Shown: one piece after another, positions 1 through 7,814 of the stretch | How positions within the stretch are numbered: the stretch's first letter is position 1 | Layout of the letters: each line of letters starts with the position of its first letter | Assembly: GCF_006716645.1 (NCBI RefSeq) | Contig: NZ_VFPL01000001.1 | Coordinates: forward strand, 5,121,937-5,185,936 | Length of the DNA: 64,000 nt | Source: Arcticibacter tournemirensis | Lineage (GTDB): Bacteria > Bacteroidota > Bacteroidia > Sphingobacteriales > Sphingobacteriaceae | Direction of reading: 5' to 3' | Made by a program: the position numbers and the translations under genes | The notes under the pieces: model-generated | Told to the model about the DNA's origin: nothing | Databases searched by the model: none | Seen by the model: only the letters and a program-made list of their open reading frames with translations

Positions 1-247
1 TAAACTCCACAAGCTTCCGCTTTGGAGTAGTGTTTGCTTTTGCGAAATGGCCTTTTAACTGTTCGGTAGTGTTCTTTTCTTTCTTCTCGTCGAAAGCTAA
101 CTGAACTGCCTCGTACCCGTCTTTCTCAGAGGTACGAACCTGTGTTACAACACAGGGGCCAGCTTCGATAACCGTGCATGGAATATTGCGTCCATCGGCA
201 TCGAAAATGCTGGTCATTCCTACTTTTTTTCCAATAATACCTGACAT
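1..247 (-). CDS. rplC: 50S ribosomal protein L3, N-terminal part (cut by window edge)
   Basis: The minus-strand reading frame from the ATG at 245-247 gives [20 protein letters not shown]..., the typical bacterial L3 start, and stays open to base 1, so about 82 codons of a protein of some 205 residues are seen. L3 binds 23S rRNA early in large-subunit assembly. It normally sits second in the S10 operon behind rpsJ. Here no rpsJ precedes it: a Bacteroidota promoter, a short structured leader and then an insertion sequence lie upstream. An A-rich stretch rather than a strong Shine-Dalgarno precedes the ATG, which is usual in this phylum. Identity is confident; the absence of rpsJ can only be judged within this window. 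Confidence 0.93.
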   Translation of the reverse strand, partial: MSGIIGKKVGMTSIFDADGRNIPCTVIEAGPCVVTQVRTSEKDGYEAVQLAFDEKKEKNTTEQLKGHFAKANTTPKRKLVEF

Positions 248-272
248 TTTCTTTTATTTCTTTTGCGCCCAT

Positions 273-319
273 CGAAGCAGTAGGGCTTCGCTCAAGGCAT
301 AATAATCCCTCGAAAGGGA
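273..319 (-). promoter_or_regulatory. Structured 5' leader of rplC (two hairpins)
   Basis: The leader holds two perfect short stems: TCCCT/AGGGA around a CGAA loop (306-319) at the very 5' end, and CGAAGC/GCTTCG around a 6-base loop (273-290), whose base lies about 25 bases from the start codon. Ribosomal operons are commonly controlled by a product that binds such a leader; that this one is autoregulatory is inference only. Confidence 0.4.
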
Positions 320-322
320 GGG

Positions 323-352
323 CAAAGATAGAAATGTTTAATTAATTATCAA
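323..352 (-). promoter_or_regulatory. Promoter of rplC
   Basis: On the minus strand TTG (350-352) is followed after 19 bases by TATCTTTG (323-330), matching the Bacteroidota -33/-7 consensus TTG-N19-TAnnTTTG. It predicts a transcript start near 317-320 and a leader of about 70 bases. The promoter is intact and lies between rplC and the IS element. Confidence 0.75.
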
Positions 353-494
353 ATAGTTAGGATGTTATTTTTTAAAGAAAATCGCAGCGAAGACTGTCAC
401 ACTACTCCCCCGCTTTTAGTTAATACCAAAAACGTACTGTTTGCCCCGGCGGAATATCACTTGTGCGACAAATATATGTCGTTTCTCCGTCACG

Positions 495-585
495 CTGACG
501 AACAGCTGACGAACAACTGACGAACAATTGTAAAGCAGTTGACAAATAACTGACGAGCAATCGACAAGGGGTTGACGAACAGCTG
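495..585. repeat. 11-bp imperfect tandem repeat array interrupted by the IS
   Basis: Eight consecutive 11-base units of the form CTGACGAACAR run from 495 to 582 (units start at 495, 506, 517, 528, 539, 550, 561 and 572). Units 1-3, 6 and 8 are closest to consensus and units 4, 5 and 7 are degenerate. A ninth unit begins at 583 (CTG) and is completed after the IS by ACGAGGAA from 2191. No reading frame explains it. The rest of 353-494 shows nothing recognisable. Confidence 0.75.
581..585. repeat. Target-site duplication AGCTG, left copy
   Basis: AGCTG at 581-585 matches AGCTG at 2186-2190 on the other side of the IS. Removing the IS and one copy restores an unbroken 11-bp repeat unit, which supports this reading. 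Confidence 0.7.
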
Positions 586-601
586 TCTTGTCCTGAAATA
601 G

Positions 602-708
602 CTATACAGGTTAATGAATAAATCCTGAATTAATTATACACTTCGATTTGTTATTCCTGTTTCGATTATACACTGCAATTTGTTAATCCTGTTTGAACTA
701 TACAAGGA
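602..708. repeat. 32-bp periodic subterminal repeats inside the IS end
   Basis: The heptamer YTATACA occurs at 602, 634, 666 and 698, exactly 32 bases apart. The units at 634-665 and 666-697 are near-identical over their whole length, and the unit at 602-633 is more diverged. The first heptamer is part of the terminal inverted repeat and the last overlaps the orfB stop codon (698-700). Such iterated subterminal sites are usually transposase-binding sites; that role is inferred. Confidence 0.65.
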
Positions 709-1597
709 CAAGTCCCTCCTTTTTTGATTTTTTATTTTTCCAGCGTTTCATCAAGACCCCTGCCCGTAAATGCGCCTGCTCAGGGGTTAGGTAATCACAA
801 CTGGCATGAGGTCTTACCTCATTATATGCCCGGATGCTTTCGGCGATCTTTGTTTTGGTGTCCTCAAAGCCGAGTCCTGAGTGATGCAGATTGAATTCTT
901 CTTTGAGAATCCCGTTCACCCGTTCAGCCAGTGCATTTTCATAGGGATCGCCATTTTCGGTCATACTGATGGCAATCCTGCTGCCCAGTAAAACCTCTAC
1001 ATACTCTTTGCTGCAATACTGGGATCCCCGGTCGGAATGATGGATCAGTTCATCCTGATAGATCCGCTGGTCCAGGGCCATTCGCAGTGCTTCTACACAT
1101 CCTTCCGCGCTGAGATCTTTATGAAAGCAGTAACCCATGATCTTGCGGGAGTAAGCATCCGTCACCAGGCTGAGATAACCCCATCCGCTGTTCATGCGGA
1201 TATAAGTAATGTCACTCACCCATACCTGCTCGGGACGGTTAACCCTCAATTCTCTCACCAGATTGGCATATTTATGCATCCAATGGCGCGAATCGGTCGT
1301 CACTACCCGCCTCTTTCTGCGACGGATATCCAGTCCGTGCTCCCGCATCAGATCAAATAAATAGTCCCGCCCGATCCGGATGCCATGCTCTGCCAGCATG
1401 GGAGCGAGCATGTAATGTAATTTCAGGGTACCTGTCCGCGGAAGGCCCTGACGGATCTGATGGACATGCTGAAGGGTGATCTCCTCTTTTAATCCAATAT
1501 CCTCATAGCGCCACTGGTGGTCATACCAGGCATGGCGGCTCTTGCCAAACAATCTGCACAGCGTCTTTATTCCCATTCGGGGCTCCTCCTGTTTCAT
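698..1597 (-). CDS. IS3-family transposase OrfB (DDE integrase core)
   Basis: A 299-residue protein with an N-terminal HTH_21-like region (about 40-95) and an rve integrase core (about 120-285). The catalytic triad is visible as D in VWVSDITYI, D in HHSDRGSQY and E in NALAERVNGILKEEF. It cuts and joins DNA ends during transposition. Its ATG (1595-1597) overlaps the orfA stop as ATGA, so it is probably made by stop-start coupling; I see no classical A-rich slippery heptamer at the overlap. A second in-frame Met eight codons in is preceded by AGGAGGAGC and could also start translation. Confidence 0.92.
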   Translation of the reverse strand: MKQEEPRMGIKTLCRLFGKSRHAWYDHQWRYEDIGLKEEITLQHVHQIRQGLPRTGTLKLHYMLAPMLAEHGIRIGRDYLFDLMREHGLDIRRRKRRVVTTDSRHWMHKYANLVRELRVNRPEQVWVSDITYIRMNSGWGYLSLVTDAYSRKIMGYCFHKDLSAEGCVEALRMALDQRIYQDELIHHSDRGSQYCSKEYVEVLLGSRIAISMTENGDPYENALAERVNGILKEEFNLHHSGLGFEDTKTKIAESIRAYNEVRPHASCDYLTPEQAHLRAGVLMKRWKNKKSKKEGLVLV

Positions 1598-2145
1598 TTT
1601 GGTGACTGTTTGGCTCCAGACTTTTTTCGGATATCGATTTTAAGCTGTTCTTCGGCTATATCGATCATCGTCTCCAGGGCCCGGATCTTTAACTGTGCCT
1701 CTGCCAGTTGTTCCGCCAACCTCTTGACCTGGCCTGACGAATCTCCTTTTGGTTCCTTCTCTTCTGATTTCACGGGTGCTATTTGACGCCTAAGTTCGGC
1801 ATTTTCTGCTTTCTGTTGTCTTAGCCAGCCGGCTACTACTGTTTTGCTCCTTATTCCAAAAGCTATACATGCTTCCCGAACCGACATCCCTGACTCCACG
1901 GCCCGCAGCACTGACCGTTTCTCCGAGGGACTATACCTCCGGTTTTGCCCTGCATGATACGCCTCTGATCCATACCGGCTCATCCAATTGGTCAACGTTG
2001 ATTTGTGCATCCCATATTCCCGCAGTATCTCCCGACGCGGAACTCCTGATTCGATCTTTTGGACTATTGTCTCAATTTCTCGCTTGGTAAAGGGAACATT
2101 CTTATTCTCCCTTGTTGACTTTTTTTCTCCTCTTTTTGTTTCCAT
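1594..2145 (-). CDS. IS3-family transposase OrfA (helix-turn-helix protein)
   Basis: A 183-residue basic protein. Two helix-turn-helix units are visible: about residues 20-60 (VPRREILREYGMHKSTLTNW) and about 72-112 (MSVREACIAFGIRSKTVVAGW). A leucine-rich coiled coil follows at about 135-170 (KRLAEQLAEAQLKIRALETM), as in OrfA proteins that dimerise on the IS ends. It overlaps orfB by four bases. The start at 2145 lies just inside the right inverted repeat (2161-2185), giving a very short leader. Confidence 0.9.
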   Translation of the reverse strand: METKRGEKKSTRENKNVPFTKREIETIVQKIESGVPRREILREYGMHKSTLTNWMSRYGSEAYHAGQNRRYSPSEKRSVLRAVESGMSVREACIAFGIRSKTVVAGWLRQQKAENAELRRQIAPVKSEEKEPKGDSSGQVKRLAEQLAEAQLKIRALETMIDIAEEQLKIDIRKKSGAKQSPK

Positions 2146-2185
2146 ACACTTCTTGTTGGGTGTATAGCTTTTTTAGGAATGGACA

Positions 2186-2190
2186 AGCTG
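2186..2190. repeat. Target-site duplication AGCTG, right copy
   Basis: This is the partner of 581-585. It is followed directly by ACGAGGAAG, which completes the ninth unit of the interrupted 11-bp array. Confidence 0.7.
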
Positions 2191-2294
2191 ACGAGGAAGA
2201 AGAAAGCCAGGAACGAATGAAAAACAACCAGAAAGCGAAGATCTAAGACAGAAACGAAAACCATGTGACGAACGTAAGAGAAAAATCAGGAGAC

Positions 2295-2339
2295 AAGAAT
2301 AGAGCGGGAGAATTATGTTTGTTCTCCCGCTCTATTCTT
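2295..2339. terminator. Long hairpin terminator after the DJ-1/PfpI gene
   Basis: A perfect 18-bp inverted repeat, 2295-2312 against 2322-2339, with a 9-base loop, overlaps the stop codon of the DJ-1/PfpI gene. It probably ends that minus-strand transcript. The T-run after the stem is weak on this strand, so a stabilising role is also possible. Confidence 0.65.
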
Positions 2340-2898
2340 AAGAGTGCTGCCCTTCGTGAATACCTTCAGCAAACTCTTCACACATTTTCCGGTTAAACGC
2401 AGGAAGGTCGTCAGGGGTACGGCTTGTTACCAAACCCTGATCGACAACCACTTCACGATCTACCCAGTTTGCGCCCGCATATATAAGGTCTGCCTTAATT
2501 GAAGGATACGAAGTCATTTCCCTGCCTTCAACTACTCCTGCGGTAATGAGCGACTGAGGGCCATGACAAATTGCTGCCACAGGTTTACCGGCATCAAAGA
2601 AATCTTTAATAAAGCTTATCGCCTGGTCGTTGAGGCGCAACTGATCTGGATTAATCACTCCTCCCGGCAACACGAGCCCGTCATAATCTTCGACTTTTAC
2701 CTCCGAAATGTGTTTATCAACCGGCACATCTATCGACCATTCATGATTTTTCATGGCTCTTACAGTCTCCTTTTGCGGCGAAATAACGTGCACGTTTGCC
2801 CCCGCTTCTTCCAGTGCCTTTTTCGGGCTGGTCAATTCAACTTCCTCAAAACCACTCTCCGTAAGAATAGCAATGTTGCGATTACTTAAATTTGCCAT
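2338..2898 (-). CDS. DJ-1/PfpI family protein (glyoxalase/protease-like)
   Basis: A 186-residue protein of the class I glutamine amidotransferase-like fold. The nucleophile elbow is AAICHGPQSL with Cys about 111 and His 112, and the conserved acidic residue lies in ILTESGFEEVEL near residue 14. Members detoxify glyoxals or act as stress hydrolases; the substrate here cannot be told. The frame extends upstream to 2952, but the Met at 2896-2898 (MANLSNRN) gives the usual family length and N-terminus, whereas the extra 18 residues are unlike the family. The gene is monocistronic between a strong hairpin and the divergent purN. Confidence 0.85.
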   Translation of the reverse strand: MANLSNRNIAILTESGFEEVELTSPKKALEEAGANVHVISPQKETVRAMKNHEWSIDVPVDKHISEVKVEDYDGLVLPGGVINPDQLRLNDQAISFIKDFFDAGKPVAAICHGPQSLITAGVVEGREMTSYPSIKADLIYAGANWVDREVVVDQGLVTSRTPDDLPAFNRKMCEEFAEGIHEGQHS

Positions 2899-3018
2899 AA
2901 TGTTTTTATTTGGTAGATTATAGATATAAAAAGTAACGCCTCGAAAAATCATTTGTTTTAAAGATTTTAAAGTGCAGCAGCCCTCTCTTCGGCGAGCAGC
3001 AGCTTTGGGCTTACACTT

Positions 3019-3048
3019 TTGTCCTCTTATCCCTTTTCCTTATCTTTG
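3019..3048 (+). promoter_or_regulatory. Promoter of purN
   Basis: TTG (3019-3021), 19 bases, then TATCTTTG (3041-3048): a full match to the Bacteroidota consensus. The predicted start near 3053 leaves a leader of about a dozen bases before the ATG at 3066. Confidence 0.75.
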
Positions 3049-3065
3049 GATTGTAACTCATCACC

Positions 3066-3650
3066 ATGCTAAAAAAACGTATTGCCATCTTTGCATCCGG
3101 TTCGGGCTCGAATGCCCAGAAGATAATGGAACATTTCAAAAAACACGCCGATGCAGAAGTAGCCATTGTACTTTCAAATAATCCAAATTCATACGTTTTG
3201 CAGCGCGCCGATAATTTTGAGATCCCGTCGCATGTATTCGACAGGTTTGAATTTTACAAAACAGATAATATCGTTACCCTCCTTAAAAAAATGGAGATTG
3301 ATATTATAGTGCTGGCCGGTTTCGTATGGTTAATTCCGGAAAACCTTTTAAAGGCATTTCCTAATAAGATCATCAATATTCATCCGGCGCTTCTTCCCAA
3401 ATATGGAGGCAAAGGAATGTATGGCGACAACGTTCATAAGGCCATACTTGCAAATCACGAATCCGAATCGGGTATTACTATTCATTTTGTAAACGAGAAT
3501 TTTGATGATGGGGAAATTATCCACCAGTCCCGTTTCAAAATTGAAAAAGGCGATGACATCGAAATGATCAAATTTAAAGGTCAACAACTCGAACATCTGC
3601 ATTATCCAAAAGTGGTAGAAAGCTTATTAAAAAAGATGAAGAGTCTGTAA
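3066..3650 (+). CDS. purN: Phosphoribosylglycinamide formyltransferase
   Basis: A 194-residue GAR transformylase that moves a formyl group from 10-formyl-THF to glycinamide ribonucleotide, the third step of purine synthesis. The Rossmann start IAIFASGSGSNAQ binds phosphate. The catalytic trio is visible as Asn104 and His106 in INIHPALLP, and Asp of FVNENFDDGEII (about 147). Length is normal for the family. It stands alone behind its own promoter; purH lies 16 kb away in the same window. Confidence 0.95.
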   Translation: MLKKRIAIFASGSGSNAQKIMEHFKKHADAEVAIVLSNNPNSYVLQRADNFEIPSHVFDRFEFYKTDNIVTLLKKMEIDIIVLAGFVWLIPENLLKAFPNKIINIHPALLPKYGGKGMYGDNVHKAILANHESESGITIHFVNENFDDGEIIHQSRFKIEKGDDIEMIKFKGQQLEHLHYPKVVESLLKKMKSL

Positions 3651-3681
3651 AAGCAGAAATCAGCTGTCTTTCGGAAATTTT

Positions 3682-3711
3682 TTGTCGGGTAATGTAATTA
3701 TTTTATGTTTT
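3682..3711 (+). promoter_or_regulatory. Promoter that decides the start of the lipoprotein gene
   Basis: TTG (3682-3684), 19 bases, then TATGTTTT (3704-3711), one base off the -7 consensus. The first possible ATG (3705) lies inside the -7 box and so would not be transcribed, pointing to the later ATG at 3738. Confidence 0.55.
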
Positions 3712-3737
3712 ACCTCGTCATATCTAAAATCAATCTA

Positions 3738-4283
3738 ATGAAACCATTATTTCCATCTGGTAAAAACCCTTTCAGTAGTGTTATATGGTCTCATTGTTTT
3801 TCTAACTCCACATCATTCACTGCTGTCAGTATTGTCTATGCTATAATTATGGCAATACTTATAGGCGGATGCAGTCACGACAGAGGCAAAATAAAGCTTC
3901 ATGCCAGAGATTCTGCTGACAGCGCGATCTCCGGCCACTGGGTACTAATAGACAGTTCCTCAAAAAGCCAGCAAAGGAGTACATCGTTGGATCGGGATAC
4001 TCTTACAGCTTTCATCCTGAACGAAGATCATTCAGCAACATTATACAAGAAGGGGCCTGCTGCAATTAAAGAAATGGCAGGAAACTGGAAATGGAGTAAA
4101 GAAATTAGTGATTCTGCAGGCCGGCCAGTAAAGCAGCATAGCAAAGCGATTGTGATCACTGATCACACAACAAACGATTCTATAATCAGCCTCAAAATCA
4201 CGGGTGATCTGCAGAAAGACGAACCTATATTAAGCATCCCTAATAGTTTATCCTATAAAAAAGAGCCGGAAAGAACGCACTGA
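3738..4283 (+). CDS. Small lipoprotein of unknown function
   Basis: About 181 residues from the Met at 3738. A hydrophobic stretch ends in ILIGGCSH, a good lipobox, so the mature protein would begin at that Cys and be lipid-anchored. The N-terminal region before it is long (about 44 residues); a shorter start nearer the hydrophobic stretch cannot be excluded. The mature part contains SGHWVLIDSSS, FILNEDHSATLY and GNWKWSKE, a pattern reminiscent of lipocalin-like beta-barrel lipoproteins in this phylum, but no family is firmly recognised. It faces the fructanase gene tail to tail across about 70 bases. Confidence 0.65.
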   Translation: MKPLFPSGKNPFSSVIWSHCFSNSTSFTAVSIVYAIIMAILIGGCSHDRGKIKLHARDSADSAISGHWVLIDSSSKSQQRSTSLDRDTLTAFILNEDHSATLYKKGPAAIKEMAGNWKWSKEISDSAGRPVKQHSKAIVITDHTTNDSIISLKITGDLQKDEPILSIPNSLSYKKEPERTH

Positions 4284-4355
4284 TATCCTCTCCGGCAAAA
4301 GGCGCCCTCATGCGAACATGCGGACTCCTTTTCTTCTTCTTTCTGCGGGAACCAA

Positions 4356-6047
4356 TCAGTCCCATATACTTTCAAGCTGGTACACTTTCAAATCAGAGAC
4401 AGAGGCTGTACCTCCCCTGGCCGAAATGGAAAGTGACCGGATCTCTGGTTTTATATTTATATTGACCGGCATAAACAGCAGGCCATCACCCGCGAACACC
4501 TCCAGTCCGGTTCTGTCAGCGTATATTATTAATTTTTGTTTACCTTTTTGTAATGGGGCGGAGGCGGTAACTCCATCGATGGTGAGCTCCTGTTTAACCG
4601 CATTATAAATCACCGGAACCCCGCGAACGTTTAGTACTACTTCTTTCGCTGTACCAGGTTCAAACTCAAGCCTTATTTCTGCCAGCTCAATATCAAGGGA
4701 AGACAGAGGGTTTGCGGAGTTGTCCTTCAGCTTCATTTTGCCGTACGAATATGTTTTGTTACGTAGAGCTTCCAGCTCTTTAACAGGTCTGCGGATGAGT
4801 CTTAATCCCTCTGTTCTCCGTTCCAGTTTCAGTTCCAAAGGGATACTCATTGATTGGTTAAAGTTCATTCCCTCTCTGTCGGTATGAGTTCGCCACCAGC
4901 CAATCTCAATACGCCGGCCCTTAGGTTCGTTGCTGTAAGTTTGGGCGGCATAAAAATCCCTTCCCCGTTGTCCGTTTAACCTTTCTGTTTCGGGTTTAAA
5001 AACCTTACCGTCAAAGTTCCCTATAGCATATTCGCTGTTTGCCCCCGTAAGTATCCATTTCGTTTCTTTGCTTCCTTCAACAGTGAGTTGAAAAAACTCC
5101 GGACATTCAAACAGGTAGCCATCTCTGCCTGCTCCTCCATTGATACTACTGACAGGAGTCCAGTCCTTCAAGTCAGGAGAAGTGAGGAACTGCATACTAT
5201 GCTGCTCGTGCGCTCTCTCCACATAAACCACCATCACCCATTGCTTAGACGGTTCGTACCATACTACTTTGGGATCCCGGTTGTCCTTGTTGATCCTCGG
5301 AACAACGGCCTTTTCGAGCTTCTGAAAACTACGGCCGTCTGTGCTCCAGGCCAGATACTGCGACCATGCTCTTGCACCAGTAAAAAACATCACCATCGCA
5401 GGCTTGCCGGGCTTACCCAAACCACTTGTATTCTCCTGATCAACCACGGCACCACCACTGAAAACCGGACCGAATGGACCAGGATGAAGAGCAACGTCCA
5501 GTTCTTTCCAATGTACCAGATCTTTACTTACAGCATGGCCCCAACTCATATTTCCCCATCCGCGTCCATAAGGATTATGCTGAAAAAAAAGATGGTATTC
5601 ACCATTATAGTAGACCAATCCATTAGGGTCATTCGTCCAGCCTCTTTTAGGAGAGAAGTGAAACTGCCCGCGAAACTTTTCTTTATATAATCCGTCATCA
5701 TTGCCGTCTGTATCGCTTTGCACTATCGGATTGAATACCCCCGACCCTTGCTTAATCTTATCCACCCTTAATTCGACTGGTTTTCCCTTCCACTGGGAAA
5801 TATCAAGATAAGCCAGCCAATCGGGTGTTTCCTCAGCGAGCTCTATGTCAAAAAAACGTGTGTTAATACCATCCACCCAAAGTTCAACATTACGTTTAGG
5901 CGCGCCGTTCTTTACCGGCAAAACGAGGTACTTTTTTTCAGCTGTAAAATATTTGCTGTAATTCACCTCGGGCGGTGCATTACGCTCCTGTGCCCACGCT
6001 GTTATAGATAATAAAGCGAGAAAAAAAATGTTCGAGAATATCTTCAT
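4356..6047 (-). CDS. Secreted GH32 fructan hydrolase (levanase/inulinase type)
   Basis: A 563-residue glycoside hydrolase that cuts beta-fructosidic bonds. From the Met at 6047 a signal peptide (MKIFSNIFFLALLSITAWAQ) is followed by an N-terminal beta domain (about 25-115), the five-bladed propeller with the nucleophile Asp140 in WTNDPNG, the RDP motif (257-259) and the acid/base Glu of ECPE (about 314), then a C-terminal beta-sandwich. An upstream Met at 6083 overlaps the susD stop and would spoil the signal peptide. It is the last gene of a susC-susD-GH32 operon, 29 bases behind susD. Endo- or exo-action and levan versus inulin preference cannot be read from motifs. Confidence 0.92.
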   Translation of the reverse strand: MKIFSNIFFLALLSITAWAQERNAPPEVNYSKYFTAEKKYLVLPVKNGAPKRNVELWVDGINTRFFDIELAEETPDWLAYLDISQWKGKPVELRVDKIKQGSGVFNPIVQSDTDGNDDGLYKEKFRGQFHFSPKRGWTNDPNGLVYYNGEYHLFFQHNPYGRGWGNMSWGHAVSKDLVHWKELDVALHPGPFGPVFSGGAVVDQENTSGLGKPGKPAMVMFFTGARAWSQYLAWSTDGRSFQKLEKAVVPRINKDNRDPKVVWYEPSKQWVMVVYVERAHEQHSMQFLTSPDLKDWTPVSSINGGAGRDGYLFECPEFFQLTVEGSKETKWILTGANSEYAIGNFDGKVFKPETERLNGQRGRDFYAAQTYSNEPKGRRIEIGWWRTHTDREGMNFNQSMSIPLELKLERRTEGLRLIRRPVKELEALRNKTYSYGKMKLKDNSANPLSSLDIELAEIRLEFEPGTAKEVVLNVRGVPVIYNAVKQELTIDGVTASAPLQKGKQKLIIYADRTGLEVFAGDGLLFMPVNINIKPEIRSLSISARGGTASVSDLKVYQLESIWD

Positions 6048-6076
6048 GAAATGTGATTTAAATTGACCTGACTTAT

Positions 6077-7801
6077 TTACCATCCCTTATTCTGCTGGTA
6101 CAATCCTTTACTGTAGTTTATTTGGTTAAGGGGAATGGGTAAGTATTCGTCCCTGCCCTTAGTAAATTTAGCCTCCGCTAAATGCGCTGACCTTGTCTTT
6201 TCAATGCTAAAGTAAGTATTTATTACTTCTGCAGCTATTCCCCATCTTACCAGATCAAAAAACCGGTAGCCTTCTGTTGCAAACTCCAGCCTGCGTTCCC
6301 ACCTTAAAGCCTGGCGGGCAAAATCCCGGGTCCAGGTACAATTGATCCCTGGCTTATAGACGTCGATACCATAGTGAGAAATCGGAGTACCATCGGCTTT
6401 TTTCAGCAGAGAGAGACTACCAGCGGCCCGGGTTCTCAATTGATTAATCAGAGGCAAGGCTTCGTCCTGCCGCCCCAGCTCAATAAGCGCTTCGGCTTTG
6501 AACAGTAATACATCATCGTAACGTATTATATCCCAATTCTTAGAGCTTGACATAAAGGGCGGAATTTTCTGAAAGGAGGGGTCATCAGGGGCAACAACTT
6601 CCTTCATACTGGCAAAGGCATCATAAACTTCAGGAGCCCGCGCCCATGATCTTTGAAAGATGAAATTAGCTTTATACTTATAAGGATGTCCCGGAATAGC
6701 AACGGTGTGGTCGAGCCGCGGATCAAAAGTTCCGGTAGTATAATCGCCTGAGGCGGCAACATCATTACTATTGTATGAGTTATACATTGGAAGGCCTTTT
6801 TCATCCGTTTTAAAAGCGTTGATCAAATCGTGACTGGGGACGTGGAATCCACAGCATCCGTATTCCTGATTCATGGGGTAGCTCAGCTTATGCCCTTCGT
6901 CAAGTCTGCCCTTTGGCGTTCCATCATCTTTCGAATACTGAATAGCAAATACAGATTCGGCACTATTTTCGTGCTGGGTAAGAAAATTAGCGGCAAAGTC
7001 AGTATTTAAGTGATAGTTTCCGGAGTTGATCACCTCGTCGCAAAGATTGTTCACCTCAGTCAGCAAAGCAGCATCAACAGAAGTCACTGCATTATCTTCA
7101 TTCTGTTTATATGCCTGATACAACAACGCTTTAGCTAAATAGGCCTTGGCTGCATATTTATCCGGCCTTCCCGCATCCGTTCTGGTCTGTGGGAGCCGAT
7201 CGGCCGCATCCCGGAATCCTCCTGTTATTTTATTCCAAAGCTCATCATCAGATAGTGTTCTGTTAGATACAGAATCATAAGTTGCTTTGGGAACAGTTTC
7301 GTCTATATAGGGGACGTATTTAAAGAGTATTTTTGCAAGAAAGTAGAAATGTCCGCGAAGGAAATACATTTCTCCCAGGCGCTCCGATTTGAGGGGATAA
7401 ACAGACTGATCTATTGCATTCAATCTTCTTAACGCGTCATTAACCCGGCCAATACATACATATAATCGATACCAAACAAGATCGGTTTTTGAATTATCTA
7501 CCCGATTTAAAGAGAACGTTTCATAGAGGTGAAAGTCGCCTATATCACCAGGACCGTCTCCACCTTTATATGTATCTCCGCCACGAATGCTTCCGTAAGG
7601 CCACATACTTGAGTATGGGGCCTCGAAGTAGTCATTTCCCAGGCCTGAATAGGCGGCAATTACCATTTTATCAACGTTTTCAGGTGTATTAAGATCCTCA
7701 TCAGATATAACGCCCTGCGGTGTTTCATCCAGAAACCTCTTACATGATGATAAAACCCCAAGAATGAGCACGATTATCAGGAATTTACTTTTCATATTCA
7801 C
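6077..7801 (-). CDS. SusD/RagB-family outer-membrane glycan-binding lipoprotein
   Basis: A 574-residue protein with an N-terminal lipobox (GVLSSCKRFLDETPQG, Cys20), SusD-like TPR helices and a C-terminal RagB domain ending in the typical FDLVRWG...YLPIPLNQIN pattern. It caps the partner SusC transporter from the cell surface and binds oligosaccharide, here presumably fructan. It starts 13 bases behind susC. Confidence 0.93.
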   Translation of the reverse strand: MNMKSKFLIIVLILGVLSSCKRFLDETPQGVISDEDLNTPENVDKMVIAAYSGLGNDYFEAPYSSMWPYGSIRGGDTYKGGDGPGDIGDFHLYETFSLNRVDNSKTDLVWYRLYVCIGRVNDALRRLNAIDQSVYPLKSERLGEMYFLRGHFYFLAKILFKYVPYIDETVPKATYDSVSNRTLSDDELWNKITGGFRDAADRLPQTRTDAGRPDKYAAKAYLAKALLYQAYKQNEDNAVTSVDAALLTEVNNLCDEVINSGNYHLNTDFAANFLTQHENSAESVFAIQYSKDDGTPKGRLDEGHKLSYPMNQEYGCCGFHVPSHDLINAFKTDEKGLPMYNSYNSNDVAASGDYTTGTFDPRLDHTVAIPGHPYKYKANFIFQRSWARAPEVYDAFASMKEVVAPDDPSFQKIPPFMSSSKNWDIIRYDDVLLFKAEALIELGRQDEALPLINQLRTRAAGSLSLLKKADGTPISHYGIDVYKPGINCTWTRDFARQALRWERRLEFATEGYRFFDLVRWGIAAEVINTYFSIEKTRSAHLAEAKFTKGRDEYLPIPLNQINYSKGLYQQNKGW

Positions 7802-7814
7802 TAATTTTAAGTTT

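Larger units (their letters stand above)
586..2185 (-). mobile_element. IS3-family insertion sequence, apparently complete
   Basis: The element holds overlapping orfA and orfB transposase genes read on the minus strand. Its ends are imperfect inverted repeats: TGTCCTGAAATAGCTATACA at 589-608 against the inverse of 2161-2185, which carries a 5-base longer version sharing TGTATAGCT and the outer GGACA. The sequence AGCTG stands directly before 586 (581-585) and directly after 2185 (2186-2190), a probable 5-bp target duplication. The left end could instead be at 589, since three bases (TCT) there have no counterpart on the right. Both transposase frames are open, so it may be active. Confidence 0.85.

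Noticed and set aside
495..585. Short regular repeats that might be a CRISPR array
   Set aside because: Units are 11 bases and contiguous, without spacers, and no cas genes are present; it is a simple tandem repeat.
1037..1360. Plus-strand frames inside the transposase genes
   Set aside because: Antisense shadows of OrfA and OrfB.
1594..1600. Programmed frameshift site at the orfA-orfB junction
   Set aside because: The overlap reads ATGA without a slippery A6/A7 run, so stop-start coupling is simpler.
3705..3737. Earlier ATG for the small lipoprotein gene
   Set aside because: It lies inside the -7 promoter box, so it would not be on the transcript; 3738 is preferred.
5088..5690. Plus-strand frame of 200 codons inside the fructanase gene
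   Set aside because: Antisense to a well-supported GH32 gene and without recognisable features.
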